This document shows, piece by piece, positions 1 through 9,702 of a stretch of DNA of 64,000 nt. Source of the stretch: Acidobacteriota bacterium (lineage in GTDB: Bacteria > Acidobacteriota > Terriglobia > Terriglobales > Acidobacteriaceae). The notes under the pieces are model-generated. The model searched no databases. It was not told where the DNA came from and saw only the letters and a list, made by a program, of their open reading frames with translations. The position numbers and the translations under genes are program-made. How positions within the stretch are numbered: position 1 is the first letter of the stretch; the number at the start of each line of letters is the position of its first letter. The stretch is from positions 124,001-188,000 of the forward strand of contig JAFDVR010000017.1 in NCBI GenBank assembly GCA_018268855.1, read 5' to 3'.

Positions 1-2007
1 TTCCCCAGGAGCATAGATAGTGTGCTTGTACCAGTGTCTATTGGGGAGCCCCTCTTTACTCAATAACATCTGCTCAGCTTCACGCAGGGCTGTGTTAAGA
101 AGAGCTAGATTACCGCTTACTGTTCTTTGCCTATCGTAGATAGCATTGCCTGCTGCACGAAAGCGTCCCGCTGCCTTCTTCAATGCATCAAAACTTACAT
201 CGAGTTTATGAGAAGCAGCATCCCGCATGGCTTTCTCGACATAACCGACAATCTCCTTCCCATACGCGCGGTAATCATAGGGCAGCACATCTGCATCTGC
301 CATATGCAGAATTTCCAGCCCAAATACTCGCGCCTGTTGCTGCTCGTAAGCAAAGCTGGGATCGCCGAACTTTTCAAACCATTGGTAGTTATCGAAGACA
401 GAGTGATACACGCCATAGTTGCCATCCGATCCGATATCTGTTGCCGGAACGCCCGCGTGCTGCAGAAATGGAGTGAAATCCGACCCGCTTCCCAGATTGC
501 CCACTTTTACTTCATCGTCAGACGCACTATCGCCATGCGCGCGCTTGTTCTTCTTCTGGTCGCGCAGCCACGCATCGTAGACAGTTCCGCCGCTGGGACT
601 CGGCACCTGCTGAGTTACTTCGCGCACAAACTGTTTCAGGCTAGGGACTGCATCGCTATTGAAACGTGGTCCACTTACGCCTACATCAGTGTTGAAATAA
701 GCAACAGCATGGGCCAGTTCGTCCATATGCTGTTCTACCCATTCTGTCGATCCGATCAACCCTTCTTCCTCGGCATCCCAACTCGCTATCACAATCGTGC
801 GCTTCGGCTTCCATCCCTGCTTCAGTAGTTCGCCAAGACCATGTACCGTCTCAAGCATTGCCGCAGTACCGCTGCTCGGATCCACAGCGCCGTACACCCA
901 CGCATCGCGATGATTGCCAGCAATCACCCAAGCGTCGGGCTGCTCTGTTCCGCGAATCGTGCCAATCACATTCCATATCGTGCGAACTGCATAATCCTGC
1001 TCAAGTTGTAAATGCGCTTTCACTGCCGGAACAGATCCAGCTGGCCCAATCGACCCCAGGTGATACGTGAAGGCGAGTGCCCCTTGCCATTCACGTGGGC
1101 TCTCCGGCCCACCTAGCCTGCTTAGAATCGGTTCTGCATCGCGATAGCTGATTGGATTAGAGGGAATCGAAGGATTGTCTTCTCCGAGTTGGTTGGGCGC
1201 AAGTCTTTCTTTGTCGGATAAATTCATTGTCGAAGCCAGCCCGGGAGTCATTGGATCACCCGTGTACTTGGCAATAAACTGCACGCTTCCTCTCTGTACG
1301 CCCGTTTCCGGGCGATAAGGCCCTTTCGGATACATATCGCCTTTTGCATATCCATCGTCAGCAGGATCGCTGTAGATCAGCACACCTGCCATGCCGAGTT
1401 GCTGCGCGATATAAACTTTTACTCCGCGAAAGTTCTTACCATATCGGACCAAGGCGATTTTGCCCTTCAGGGCGACACCCATCGAACGCAGCTTTCTAAA
1501 ATCCTCTAGCGTTCCATAATTCGCATAGACGACTTCGCCAGTCACATCACCGGAAGGAGCCGATCCGTTGAATGCCGTAAAGACCCTGGGATCATCCTGG
1601 AAACGATCACCCTCCGCATGCTCCCGCGTCGGTCCACGCATCACCACCTTGCCGTGCTCATCCAGCGCTTCCACAACAATCTTTTTAGGCTTGTTGAGAT
1701 ATACGCGATAAGGCACAATCTGCGTCTCTAAGCCAGCAGCTTTGAACTTCGCAGCAACATACTCTGTGGTTGCATAATCTTCCGGTGATGAAGCCCAGTG
1801 CGGCGCCTTGGTTAATTCTTTTAAATGCGCCTTCGCAAGCTCCCGGTCAGGTACTGCCATAAACAGCGCATCCCACCGGGATTGCGCAGAAAAATCGCGA
1901 TAGCCGAATACTTTAGCTGCGGAAGTTCCCTCCTGGGCTGGAAAAATCTGCGTGACACACGTGAGGCAGATAATCGCGGTAAAGCGTAAGGGGATACGTA
2001 TATGCAC
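1..2007 (-). CDS. M28B zinc carboxypeptidase (glutamate carboxypeptidase II-like), 3' end outside window
   Basis: Secreted metallopeptidase of the glutamate carboxypeptidase II / transferrin-receptor-like family, predicted to trim C-terminal residues from peptides outside the cytoplasm. About 669 codons are present and the reading frame runs off the left edge. A signal peptide covers roughly residues 1-24. The di-zinc site is intact: His366 in NHRDAW, Asp376 in VDPSSG, catalytic Glu413 and ligand Glu414 in DAEEEG, the Asp of NTDVG, and His535 in YHSVFDNY; the 366/376 and 413/414 spacing matches GCPII 377/387 and 424/425. A dimerisation-domain motif (HWYKHTIYAPG) lies just before the edge. I chose the GTG at 2007 because AGGAG lies 5 nt upstream; a GTG one codon earlier is possible. 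Its true substrate cannot be told from sequence. Confidence 0.9.
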   Translation of the reverse strand, partial: MHIRIPLRFTAIICLTCVTQIFPAQEGTSAAKVFGYRDFSAQSRWDALFMAVPDRELAKAHLKELTKAPHWASSPEDYATTEYVAAKFKAAGLETQIVPYRVYLNKPKKIVVEALDEHGKVVMRGPTREHAEGDRFQDDPRVFTAFNGSAPSGDVTGEVVYANYGTLEDFRKLRSMGVALKGKIALVRYGKNFRGVKVYIAQQLGMAGVLIYSDPADDGYAKGDMYPKGPYRPETGVQRGSVQFIAKYTGDPMTPGLASTMNLSDKERLAPNQLGEDNPSIPSNPISYRDAEPILSRLGGPESPREWQGALAFTYHLGSIGPAGSVPAVKAHLQLEQDYAVRTIWNVIGTIRGTEQPDAWVIAGNHRDAWVYGAVDPSSGTAAMLETVHGLGELLKQGWKPKRTIVIASWDAEEEGLIGSTEWVEQHMDELAHAVAYFNTDVGVSGPRFNSDAVPSLKQFVREVTQQVPSPSGGTVYDAWLRDQKKNKRAHGDSASDDEVKVGNLGSGSDFTPFLQHAGVPATDIGSDGNYGVYHSVFDNYQWFEKFGDPSFAYEQQQARVFGLEILHMADADVLPYDYRAYGKEIVGYVEKAMRDAASHKLDVSFDALKKAAGRFRAAGNAIYDRQRTVSGNLALLNTALREAEQMLLSKEGLPNRHWYKHTIYAPGE

Positions 2008-2041
2008 CACAACTCCTGAAGGTGTACCGAACTAAAGCAGT

Positions 2042-2070
2042 AAAAGGCGGACACCATTGTGGCATCCGCC
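2042..2070 (-). terminator. intrinsic terminator after mscL
   Basis: Read on the minus strand, GGCGGA pairs with TCCGCC, two G-T wobbles and a CCA/TGG segment continue the stem to a three-base loop, and TTTT follows. It lies just downstream of the mscL stop and upstream of the peptidase start, so it should separate the two transcripts. Confidence 0.7.
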
Positions 2071-2090
2071 TGTAACAATCCAAGATAAGA

Positions 2091-2576
2091 TCAGTGGTTC
2101 GCCGGTGCCGGCTCAGTGATTGCCGGAACAGGTTCCGTGCAGAATTTGCAACGGGTCGCGGAGAGCGGAATGTCGCTTAGGCACTGAGGGCAAGGGCGCG
2201 TCGTTACTGCCTCCGGTCCTTTGAACCGCTGAATCAGCTTATGCACTGGCAGCACAATCAGAAAGTAGATTGCAGCCGCGTTCAGTAGAAAGTTGATCAC
2301 AGCATTGAGAAACACGCCATAGTGAATCTCGCCTGGAACTGGCGTCTGCGGCGGTCCCATTACGCCAGTGGCGGCTTTTGAAACGTGATGCAGCACCGGC
2401 ACATGAAACACAAGGTTGGAAAAGTCAGGCGCACCCACAATTGCTGAGATGAGCGGTGTAATGATTTGTGTCGTTAATGACGTCGTAATCTGCGTGAATG
2501 CTGCACCGATGATGACGGCAACGGCAAGATCCACTACATTGCCGCGCAGGATGAAATCTCTAAAGCCCTTCAACAT
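2091..2576 (-). CDS. mscL: large-conductance mechanosensitive channel MscL with zinc-ribbon-like tail
   Basis: Inner-membrane pentameric channel that opens under high membrane tension to release solutes during hypo-osmotic shock. The N-terminus has the MscL amphipathic helix and pore helix TM1 (MLKGFRDFILRGNVVDLAVA onward), a periplasmic loop around residues 50-85 and TM2 around residues 88-112. After TM2 the usual cytoplasmic helix is followed by two CxxC pairs (CPQC and CKFC, about residues 129-148) separated by 12 residues, a zinc-ribbon-like pattern absent from E. coli MscL. At 161 aa it is longer than the usual 130-150. The gene stands alone between a hypothetical membrane protein and a terminator. 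Confidence 0.95.
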   Translation of the reverse strand: MLKGFRDFILRGNVVDLAVAVIIGAAFTQITTSLTTQIITPLISAIVGAPDFSNLVFHVPVLHHVSKAATGVMGPPQTPVPGEIHYGVFLNAVINFLLNAAAIYFLIVLPVHKLIQRFKGPEAVTTRPCPQCLSDIPLSATRCKFCTEPVPAITEPAPANH

Positions 2577-2611
2577 GCCAGTTGAACCTCCATGCTGCGC
2601 ACCAGCTTACA

Positions 2612-2902
2612 TCACAGCCAGAGCGGATACAGCAGTAAAAATGCAACTAGAGTAAAAGCCATCAATTCCGCATAGAGCAGAAACAGCACGCCACCGTGAT
2701 ACCAGCTCCACCGTCCGCGCATGCAACGCGCCGTATCTATGATCGAAAGGGCAATCGCCAATGCCGGGAGCACGTTGAACCAGTTTTCCCGGTCGAGAGG
2801 AAAGTGCGCCAGCTTCAAAGCGATTGCAACAGCCGAAACAGTGACTACTGCGCCGCGGAAGTGAGACTTGCATCTCCATTGCATCCACGGCGGCAGTCTC
2901 AC
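2612..2902 (-). CDS. small hydrophobic membrane protein, function unknown
   Basis: A 96-residue protein with about three hydrophobic segments (roughly residues 18-33, 45-60 and 70-94) and basic residues near the N-terminus, which suggests a small integral membrane protein. I do not recognise the family. It begins with GTG 4 nt after the mtnA stop codon, so it probably rides on the mtnA transcript. An internal ATG at codon 7 is an alternative start; neither has a convincing Shine-Dalgarno sequence. Confidence 0.55.
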   Translation of the reverse strand: MRLPPWMQWRCKSHFRGAVVTVSAVAIALKLAHFPLDRENWFNVLPALAIALSIIDTARCMRGRWSWYHGGVLFLLYAELMAFTLVAFLLLYPLWL

Positions 2903-2906
2903 GTCT

Positions 2907-3974
2907 CTACGCCTTTGCTGTTTCTGCGATCTCGTCCATCATCGTGCGCATGCTCTCCGCATAAGGAGCACGCAGGACACCCTTCTCCGTAACAATCGCC
3001 GTCACATACTTCGCCGGCGTTACATCAAACGCAGGATTTTCAATGCCGCATCCATTCGGCGTCATCTGCTTGCCATTGGAGTGCGTCACTTCGCGCGCAT
3101 CGCGTTGTTCAATCGGGATATCGTCACCCGTCGCGGTCGCTACATCGATGGTGCTCCAGGGTGCAGCCACGTAGAAGGGAATCCCATGTTCCTTCGCCAG
3201 CACAGCAACGGAGTAGGTGCCGATCTTGTTCGCCACATCGCCATTCGCTGCAATACGATCTGCACCGACAATGACAGCCTTGATGCGCCCTTGCCGCATC
3301 AGCGAGCCGCTCATATTGTCGCACAACACGGTGGTTTTGATGCCATCATGCAGCAACTCCCACGCCGTCAAGCGAGCGCCCTGCAAATAGGGCCGCGTCT
3401 CATCTGCCAGCACATCGATCTTCGCGCCGCGCTCCACCGCCGCACGAATCACACCCAGAGCCGTGCCATAACCGCAGGTCGCCAGCGCGCCGGCGTTGCA
3501 GTGCGTCAGCACCGTGCCTTCCTTCGGCAACAACTCCGCGCCAAACGCGCCCATGTCTTTACACGCCTGGATATCCTCGTCGTACATGCGCTGCGCTTCG
3601 TCGATCAACTTCTGCTTGATCTGCGGAATCGTTATGCCTTCCATCGACGCCAGCGCATAATATTTCGCACGCATCCGCTCAATCGCCCAGAAAAGATTCA
3701 CAGCGGTAGGCCGCGTCTTCGCCAGCACATCGCTCATCTTCTCTACTTCTTTGCTCAAATCGTCGATAGATGTGGCCTTAGAGCGGTCCACGCCAAGCGC
3801 GATACCCATCGCCGCGGAAACGCCAATCGCGGGGGCACCGCGCACGATCATGTCGCGGATGATCGTCGCCACGTCATCATAGCTCGTAGCGGTTACGTAA
3901 ATCTCTTCGAGGGGCAGCTTGGTCTGGTCGAGAAACCGGACGCCTTCTTTGGTCCATTCAAGTGTAGGAATCAT
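2907..3974 (-). CDS. mtnA: S-methyl-5-thioribose-1-phosphate isomerase
   Basis: Cytoplasmic enzyme of the methionine salvage pathway that isomerises 5-methylthioribose-1-phosphate to the ribulose form. It belongs to the eIF2B-alpha/beta/delta-like superfamily; at 355 aa it has the usual length. The substrate loop RGAPAIG (residues 45-51), catalytic Cys159 in THCNAG and catalytic Asp239 in [11 protein letters not shown] correspond to Cys160 and Asp240 of the Bacillus enzyme. No other salvage gene is nearby, so mtnA is an orphan here. The ATG has a purine-rich AGAGAG upstream. It is probably cotranscribed with the small membrane protein that follows. Confidence 0.97.
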   Translation of the reverse strand: MIPTLEWTKEGVRFLDQTKLPLEEIYVTATSYDDVATIIRDMIVRGAPAIGVSAAMGIALGVDRSKATSIDDLSKEVEKMSDVLAKTRPTAVNLFWAIERMRAKYYALASMEGITIPQIKQKLIDEAQRMYDEDIQACKDMGAFGAELLPKEGTVLTHCNAGALATCGYGTALGVIRAAVERGAKIDVLADETRPYLQGARLTAWELLHDGIKTTVLCDNMSGSLMRQGRIKAVIVGADRIAANGDVANKIGTYSVAVLAKEHGIPFYVAAPWSTIDVATATGDDIPIEQRDAREVTHSNGKQMTPNGCGIENPAFDVTPAKYVTAIVTEKGVLRAPYAESMRTMMDEIAETAKA

Positions 3975-3985
3975 CGCTCTCTATT

Positions 3986-4828
3986 TTACGCGGACACAAT
4001 GCCGTACTTCTCGTCGAGAAACGCCGCCAATGGACGCGGCAGATGCTGCGCAATCTCCTGCCACGTCACAATCTGCAACCGGCAGCGGACAGTGCTGTAC
4101 CGCACCGCAGCCACCATCTCCGCCCAGTCATCCTTCAAATCAGATCGCCGCGCATCGCACATCAGGCAGAAGCGCGCATCGTGTTCCACCGCCGCCATCA
4201 CGCCGCGCAGTAGTTGATACGAACGCAGCTTGCCGCGCCGCGGATGCAGCCGCTCAATATCAAAGATGTCAGCGAAGGCGTCATACCGCCACATCATAGA
4301 CATCGGTGCGGATTGAAAATCGCCTTCACATAACTTCGCTTCCACCAGCAGATCGCCCAGACGCATATCGATCTCGGTGCGGTCATCATGCCCATTGGTC
4401 AAAGCCACACGCGCACGCCAGCCAAACTCCGGTTTATCACTCGCGGAAACACCCAGCAGCGCGCACAGCGTTGCCGATTTCATCGTTGCAGGATGACAGA
4501 AGATGTTCATCAGCAGAGCATCGCTGCTCGTCGCGCACTCCAACTCGCCTCGCCAGCGATCACGGCTGCGGGGCACACGCGCCGACGCCGTATACGTCTT
4601 GTCCAGCCTCGCCGCCCAGGCTGCATTCGCTTGAATTCGTCGCCACGATGGAGGGAAGAAGTTGCCATGGCCGCCGTTCTCCTCCGCGTACACCACAGCA
4701 GGCTGGCTGCTATACGTCTGCTCATGCGAAAGAGAATCCGTCTGTGCGCGCATACGATTGCGCGCACTCACCTCCGCCCGTAAACGGCTGGCAACGCGAC
4801 GCGCAGGCACATGCAGATCGGCACCCAT
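3986..4828 (-). CDS. putative PD-(D/E)XK-fold nuclease (PGN_0703-like), orphan
   Basis: A 280-residue protein with no signal peptide or membrane segment. In the middle, TEIDMRLGDLLVEAKL shows an acidic residue followed by an E-A-K triad on a hydrophobic strand, the pattern of PD-(D/E)XK nucleases. The overall layout resembles the PGN_0703-type putative restriction endonuclease family, which I recall but cannot verify here. The N-terminal third is rich in basic residues and aromatics. No methyltransferase, specificity subunit or helicase lies next to it; it sits between mtnA (12 nt) and pyrE (32 nt) on the same strand. It could be a solitary restriction or repair nuclease or a lineage-specific protein; the activity is inferred only from the motif. 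Confidence 0.6.
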   Translation of the reverse strand: MGADLHVPARRVASRLRAEVSARNRMRAQTDSLSHEQTYSSQPAVVYAEENGGHGNFFPPSWRRIQANAAWAARLDKTYTASARVPRSRDRWRGELECATSSDALLMNIFCHPATMKSATLCALLGVSASDKPEFGWRARVALTNGHDDRTEIDMRLGDLLVEAKLCEGDFQSAPMSMMWRYDAFADIFDIERLHPRRGKLRSYQLLRGVMAAVEHDARFCLMCDARRSDLKDDWAEMVAAVRYSTVRCRLQIVTWQEIAQHLPRPLAAFLDEKYGIVSA

Positions 4829-4860
4829 GCACTTATTGTAAGGCGAAGGAAAGGCGAATT

Positions 4861-5469
4861 TTATTTTTTGGGAAACAGCTTCACATGCGCGGTGCGCACA
4901 TCGTCCGCTGTGAAGACGCTGACAAACTTCGCCTCCGGCACTGCGCGCTCAATGTTCTCGTCTCCACCTTGCTGACGGTCCACCAAGCACAATACCGCAG
5001 CCACCTTCATACCGGCGGCACGTACCGCTTCAATCGCCATGATCGTCGAGCCGCCCGTGGTGCACACATCGTCTACTACGACAACACTCGCGCCCTCGCG
5101 CACAAAACCTTCAATGCGGCGGCCCGTTCCATGCGCTTTCTCCTGCTTGCGCACTAGAAAGCCATGCACCACACCTGCCTCAGGGTGCTCCAGCTTCCAC
5201 CATGCCGAGGCCGATGCTGTATTCGACACAAGCGGATCGGCGCCCATTGTTAGACCACCTACAGCCTCCGCATCGGGAGCCACTTCACGAATCATCTCCG
5301 CCAGCACCAGACCAGACAAACGCCCGCCTTCAGCATCCAGAGTCGTCACACGGCAATCGATGTAGTAGTCACTCTTCGCACCGGAGGCCAGGGTAAAGTC
5401 ACCCAGCCGGAAAGACTTGGTGGCAATCAGATCAAGCAGTGTAGCGCGTTCGCGGGAGAGATTACTCAT
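4861..5469 (-). CDS. pyrE: orotate phosphoribosyltransferase
   Basis: Catalyses orotate plus PRPP to orotidine 5'-phosphate in de novo pyrimidine synthesis. The PRPP-binding signature VVVVDDVCTTGGS lies at about residues 110-122. The N-terminal segment (FTLASGAKSDYYIDCR) is the family's substrate-binding loop. The 202-aa length is typical. The next gene upstream on this strand is a CPBP protease, 10 nt away; no other pyr gene is in the window. Confidence 0.95.
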   Translation of the reverse strand: MSNLSRERATLLDLIATKSFRLGDFTLASGAKSDYYIDCRVTTLDAEGGRLSGLVLAEMIREVAPDAEAVGGLTMGADPLVSNTASASAWWKLEHPEAGVVHGFLVRKQEKAHGTGRRIEGFVREGASVVVVDDVCTTGGSTIMAIEAVRAAGMKVAAVLCLVDRQQGGDENIERAVPEAKFVSVFTADDVRTAHVKLFPKK

Positions 5470-5479
5470 ACGTGCGATT

Positions 5480-6313
5480 CTATCGTTGCTGCAGCTTGTC
5501 TAAGTGGCGATACCCGCCCGTCGCCAGAAACACACCTAAAAACATCACGCTATTGTACGTAGCATGCACCACGGCAGAGCACGCTATCGAACGAAAATGC
5601 AATCGTACCCAAGCCAGCGTAAGGCCCACACACGACAACAGGACAACTGCGCTCCACGCATATCCAAGTTGTTGTGCATGCATCAGCCCAAATGCCGCGC
5701 TGGTCATAATTGAGCTCACGATGACAGCAGGAAGGGAAAGATCGCTCTCATAGCAGGGACGCTCCCGCTTGGGCAGCATCCAGTCTACGGCCACAGCAAA
5801 GGCCGGTAGAAGGAACCCGCGAAACATCGTCTCCTCAAAGATAGGAGCAACAAGAATGCCGTAGAACGTCATGCCCCACACAATGCCTTGTGACTGAAAC
5901 ATCGATTCGATCGGCGTTTCTTTCGGCAAGGTAAGAAAGCGTTCCAGCGTGGCCGCAAGAATACTCATCGTCAAACCGATCACGGCAAGTTTGCCAAGCC
6001 GCTCTCGCGCCTGCGGCCAGTTCCAGTGCAGCACGTCCCAGAACGAACGCCCCCAGAACGCACGCAGCAGCGGCCATCCAAGTGCCACCGTCAGCACCGC
6101 CGATCCCATATTCGCAATCAACATCACCAGCGCATGGTGCGGGTCGTTCGAATGGGGAAGCAGACTCGCGCGTCCGTACTTCCAGCCAAGTACAACCACT
6201 AAAAACATCTGCGCAAGAAAGTAGAGGGCTGCAAATAGCGCAGCCCATCCTATATGCGGACGCTGAATCTCCCGCGCAGACATCTCGTTCTCAGGGGTGA
6301 AATCGTCCTGCAT
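5480..6313 (-). CDS. CPBP (CAAX/Abi-like) intramembrane metalloprotease
   Basis: Multi-span membrane protein of the CPBP family, whose members include Rce1-type CAAX proteases and bacteriocin self-immunity proteins. It shows the three family motifs in transmembrane helices: EE followed by FRG (FEETMFRGF, about residues 160-168), FGLMH (about residues 216-220) and a late H-N pair (VVHATYN). About seven or eight hydrophobic helices are visible. The ATG at 6313 overlaps the last base of the uvrA stop (TGATG) and has AAGGTGG just upstream, so translation is probably coupled to uvrA; a TTG one codon earlier is less likely. The substrate is unknown. Confidence 0.85.
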   Translation of the reverse strand: MQDDFTPENEMSAREIQRPHIGWAALFAALYFLAQMFLVVVLGWKYGRASLLPHSNDPHHALVMLIANMGSAVLTVALGWPLLRAFWGRSFWDVLHWNWPQARERLGKLAVIGLTMSILAATLERFLTLPKETPIESMFQSQGIVWGMTFYGILVAPIFEETMFRGFLLPAFAVAVDWMLPKRERPCYESDLSLPAVIVSSIMTSAAFGLMHAQQLGYAWSAVVLLSCVGLTLAWVRLHFRSIACSAVVHATYNSVMFLGVFLATGGYRHLDKLQQR

Positions 6314-9252
6314 CAACCCACCTTGCCCGTTTTCTTCACGCGCTTGCCCTTGGGAGCGGCATCTTTCTCAGTCGACTTCTTCGCCGGACGCCTAAACGTC
6401 TCAACCGCTTTTGCAGGGATTCCTCCCGGCACCACCGGTGCCGGTCCGCGCTTGCTATGCGGACGCATCGCATAATGCCGCTTCAAAAATTGTCCCGTAT
6501 GCGACTCGGCAACGTCGGCCACTTGCTCCGGTGTTCCTTCAGCCACAACACGTCCACCACCTTCGCCACCTTCGGGGCCCATGTCCACAATCCAATCCGC
6601 GTTGCGAATCACATCCAGATTGTGCTCGATGATGATGATCGAATTGCCCAAATCGGTTAGCCGCTGCAACACATCCAGCAGCCTCCGCACATCGTCAAAG
6701 TGCAACCCTGTCGTCGGCTCATCCAGCAGATAAAGCGTGCGGCCCGTCTGTCGCTTGCTCAACTCCTTGGCCAGCTTCATGCGCTGCGCTTCGCCGCCCG
6801 AGAGAGTCGTCGCACTCTGCCCCAGATGGATATATCCAAGTCCTACATCTACAAGCGTCTGCAACTTGCTCTTTACATTAGGAATATTCCCCAGTACCTC
6901 CAACGCATCTTCAATCTGAAGATCGAGAATATCGGCAATGGAATAGCCGTTGAACTTTACGCTCAGCGTCTCCTGGTTATAGCGTCGCCCGTTGCACACC
7001 TCGCACAGAACGTACACGTCCGGCAGAAAATTCATTTCGATCCGCCGCTGTCCATCGCCCTGGCATACCTCGCAACGCCCGCCCTGCACGTTGAAGGAGA
7101 AACGCCCGGCTTTGTATCCACGCTCGCGGCTCTCCGGCAGCATTGCAAATAGATCGCGAATCGCGGTGAACACACCGGTATACGTTGCAGGATTTGAACG
7201 CGGCGACCTGCCAATCGGCGATTGATCGATCTGAATGACCTTGTCGAGCTCGTCTGTGCCGCGAATAGCAGAGTGCAGGCCTGGCTCTTCCTTGCTGCGA
7301 TAGAGTTCCTTCGCCAGAGAACGATACAGGATGTCGTTTACTAGCGTGCTCTTTCCGCTGCCGCTCACGCCGGTGACGACGGTCATCACGCCCAGCGGAA
7401 AATGAGCAGTCACATTCTGCAGATTGTGACTCCGCGCACCTTCCACGGTAATGAAGCGCCCTGTCAGCGGCCGCGGTGTCTCGCGCGACTGGATCTCCAC
7501 ATCGCCGGAGATATACCGGCCCGTCAGCGACTCCGGCACCGCCATCACATCTTCCGGCGACCCAGCCGCGATCAACGCGCCACCTAACTTGCCCGCACCG
7601 GGGCCAAGATCGAGCACGTAATCCGCCTTGCGAATGGTGTCCTCGTCATGCTCCACAACCAGCACGGTGTTGCCCAGATCACGCAACTCCTCCATCGCCT
7701 GGATCAGCTTCATGTTGTCGCGCTGATGCAGCCCGATAGACGGTTCATCCAGCACATACAGCACGCCGCGCAGGCGCGAGCCAATCTGCGTTGCCAGCCG
7801 GATGCGCTGTCCTTCACCGCCGCTCAAGGTGGCCGCCGAGCGGTTCAGTGAGAGATAGCTCAACCCGACTGCATTTAAAAATTCGAGCCGCTCAATTACT
7901 TCTCGTTGCAACCGGTCGGCGATCAGCTTTTCCCGTCCGGTGAACCGCATCTTCTGTGCGGCTTCGCGCGCGCGCTCCAGCGATAGGGAAGTAAAGTCCG
8001 CAATCGAACGCTTATCCACCGTCACCGCAAGCGATTCAGGCCGCAGGCGTTTGCCTTTGCACTCCGGGCAATCCGTCGCACTCATGTACTGCATGTAGTA
8101 TTCGCGGAAGGCCTCGCTCTTGCTTTCCTCCATCGTGTCCCGCAGATACGGGAAGATGCCGTGGAAGCCGGTCTTCGCCGCCTCGGCGCGAGGAGGTCCA
8201 TAGAGCAGCAATTTCTGATCGGATTCGCTTAAATCTTCGAACGGAACCTTCAAATTTATCTTGTTTTTATCCGCAAATAGCTTGATTAAGCGCAGCAGAT
8301 AAGCCGACCCCGACCCCGGCCCCATTGCGCCATCCAGCAGCGGCTTGCTCCAGTCCGTGATCGTCTTCGCCGGGTCAAAATCATAGATCGATCCCAGTCC
8401 ATTGCACTCCGGGCAGGCGCCATAGGTGGAGTTGAAGGAAAACGATCGAGGCTCCAGCTTCGGAACGTTGATGCCGCACTGCGGACACGCCATCGAAGAC
8501 GAGTAAAGCGTCTCCTCCTGGCCGGCAATTCCTACGAGGACCAGTCCATTTGCCATCTGGAGCGCCTTCTGGACGCTGGCCTCCAGCCTTCGGGTATCGG
8601 GCCGTCCGTCTGCATCTTTTTTGACGATGATGCGGTCAACAATGGCTTCAATCGTGTGATTTTTGCGCTTTTCCAGCCGCATTCCTTCTTCAATTTCGAT
8701 GATCTCGTCGTCTACGCGCGCGCGGAATCCCTGCGCGTCCAGCGCCTCTAACTCCTCTCGAAACTCACCTTTACGCCCACGGACGATAGGCGCCATCACC
8801 GTAATCCGCTCACCCGCATCCAGCGAAAGCACCCGCTCAACGATCTGTTCCACACTCTGCCGCGTAATCTCGATCCCGCAATTGGGGCAGTGTGGGCGGC
8901 CTACGCTAGCCCATAAAAGGCGCAAATAGTCGTAGATTTCGGTAATTGTGCCGACGGTCGAGCGAGGCGAGCGGGAGGTTGTTTTCTGCTCGATAGAGAT
9001 AGCCGGTGAAAGTCCATCGATCGCGTCCACATCGGGCCGTTCCATTTGGTCGAGGAACTGGCGTGCATAAGCGGAAAGCGTTTCGACGTAGCGGCGTTGA
9101 CCTTCTGCGTAAATCGTGTCAAAAGCCAGAGAACTCTTGCCCGAACCTGAGAGTCCGGTGACCACCGTCAGCGTATTCCGGGGAATGGAAACGTCGATGT
9201 TCTTGAGATTGTGGTGCCGGGCACCGCGAACTGTGATGTGTGTGACGCTCAT
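6313..9252 (-). CDS. uvrA: excinuclease ABC subunit A
   Basis: DNA-damage sensor of nucleotide excision repair; an ABC-type ATPase dimer that loads UvrB onto lesions. At 979 aa it carries two ABC modules, each with a Walker A (GLSGSGKSS near residue 33 and GVSGSGKST near 640), signature motifs LSGGEGQR and LSGGEAQR, and zinc-finger CxxC pairs (CPNC and [12 protein letters not shown]). The C-terminal 50 residues are a basic tail rich in Lys, Arg and Pro. No uvrB or uvrC is in the window. It starts with ATG; upstream on this strand there is no clear Shine-Dalgarno sequence. Confidence 0.98.
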   Translation of the reverse strand: MSVTHITVRGARHHNLKNIDVSIPRNTLTVVTGLSGSGKSSLAFDTIYAEGQRRYVETLSAYARQFLDQMERPDVDAIDGLSPAISIEQKTTSRSPRSTVGTITEIYDYLRLLWASVGRPHCPNCGIEITRQSVEQIVERVLSLDAGERITVMAPIVRGRKGEFREELEALDAQGFRARVDDEIIEIEEGMRLEKRKNHTIEAIVDRIIVKKDADGRPDTRRLEASVQKALQMANGLVLVGIAGQEETLYSSSMACPQCGINVPKLEPRSFSFNSTYGACPECNGLGSIYDFDPAKTITDWSKPLLDGAMGPGSGSAYLLRLIKLFADKNKINLKVPFEDLSESDQKLLLYGPPRAEAAKTGFHGIFPYLRDTMEESKSEAFREYYMQYMSATDCPECKGKRLRPESLAVTVDKRSIADFTSLSLERAREAAQKMRFTGREKLIADRLQREVIERLEFLNAVGLSYLSLNRSAATLSGGEGQRIRLATQIGSRLRGVLYVLDEPSIGLHQRDNMKLIQAMEELRDLGNTVLVVEHDEDTIRKADYVLDLGPGAGKLGGALIAAGSPEDVMAVPESLTGRYISGDVEIQSRETPRPLTGRFITVEGARSHNLQNVTAHFPLGVMTVVTGVSGSGKSTLVNDILYRSLAKELYRSKEEPGLHSAIRGTDELDKVIQIDQSPIGRSPRSNPATYTGVFTAIRDLFAMLPESRERGYKAGRFSFNVQGGRCEVCQGDGQRRIEMNFLPDVYVLCEVCNGRRYNQETLSVKFNGYSIADILDLQIEDALEVLGNIPNVKSKLQTLVDVGLGYIHLGQSATTLSGGEAQRMKLAKELSKRQTGRTLYLLDEPTTGLHFDDVRRLLDVLQRLTDLGNSIIIIEHNLDVIRNADWIVDMGPEGGEGGGRVVAEGTPEQVADVAESHTGQFLKRHYAMRPHSKRGPAPVVPGGIPAKAVETFRRPAKKSTEKDAAPKGKRVKKTGKVG

Positions 9253-9513
9253 TGGCAGGAGGAACCTAGACAGCGCTGGATTTCCTCTCCTGCGCCATCT
9301 TTATAGAATAAAGCCATCCACCACATTTGTTCTTCGCGGGCAATGCAAGATGAGTTGTACACACCTGAACCTGAATGGGTACTATCGTTTAAAGCGTTTT
9401 CCACGGCAAACTGTGAAGGATCAGGCATCGCATTCCGATATGGATGCCATCCACAGGGATGAGCTTAGCAATATTGCGATGCGTGTGAAGTTGATTTCGA
9501 AAGTTGAGGTTAC

Positions 9514-9699
9514 ATGTCGTCTATCGTTCTTCTTTGCTCGGTCCTCGCATCGCTCGCATTCGGTGTATTGATCGCGTACGGCATCTGTCTGGCGATGTTC
9601 CGCGTCTTTCGCGTTCACTCCAGGCAGGCAGCTCAGGCCCGTGCAGAGGCGAAAGCCCAAGCAGCTTCTGTCGCAACAAGCCAATTGGCTTCCAATTAG
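9514..9699 (+). CDS. small single-pass membrane protein, function unknown
   Basis: A 61-residue protein with one long hydrophobic segment (about residues 4-30) followed by an Ala/Arg/Lys-rich cytoplasmic tail predicted to be helical. GAGG lies 5 nt before the ATG. It ends 3 nt before the convergent secreted protein at 9703-10374. I do not recognise the family. Confidence 0.55.
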   Translation: MSSIVLLCSVLASLAFGVLIAYGICLAMFRVFRVHSRQAAQARAEAKAQAASVATSQLASN

Positions 9700-9702
9700 C
9701 AG

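Noticed and set aside
2868..4217. 449-aa open frame on the plus strand opposite mtnA and the nuclease gene
   Set aside because: Composition is His/Arg-rich as an antisense of Ala/Asp-rich genes; mtnA is certain in the other strand.
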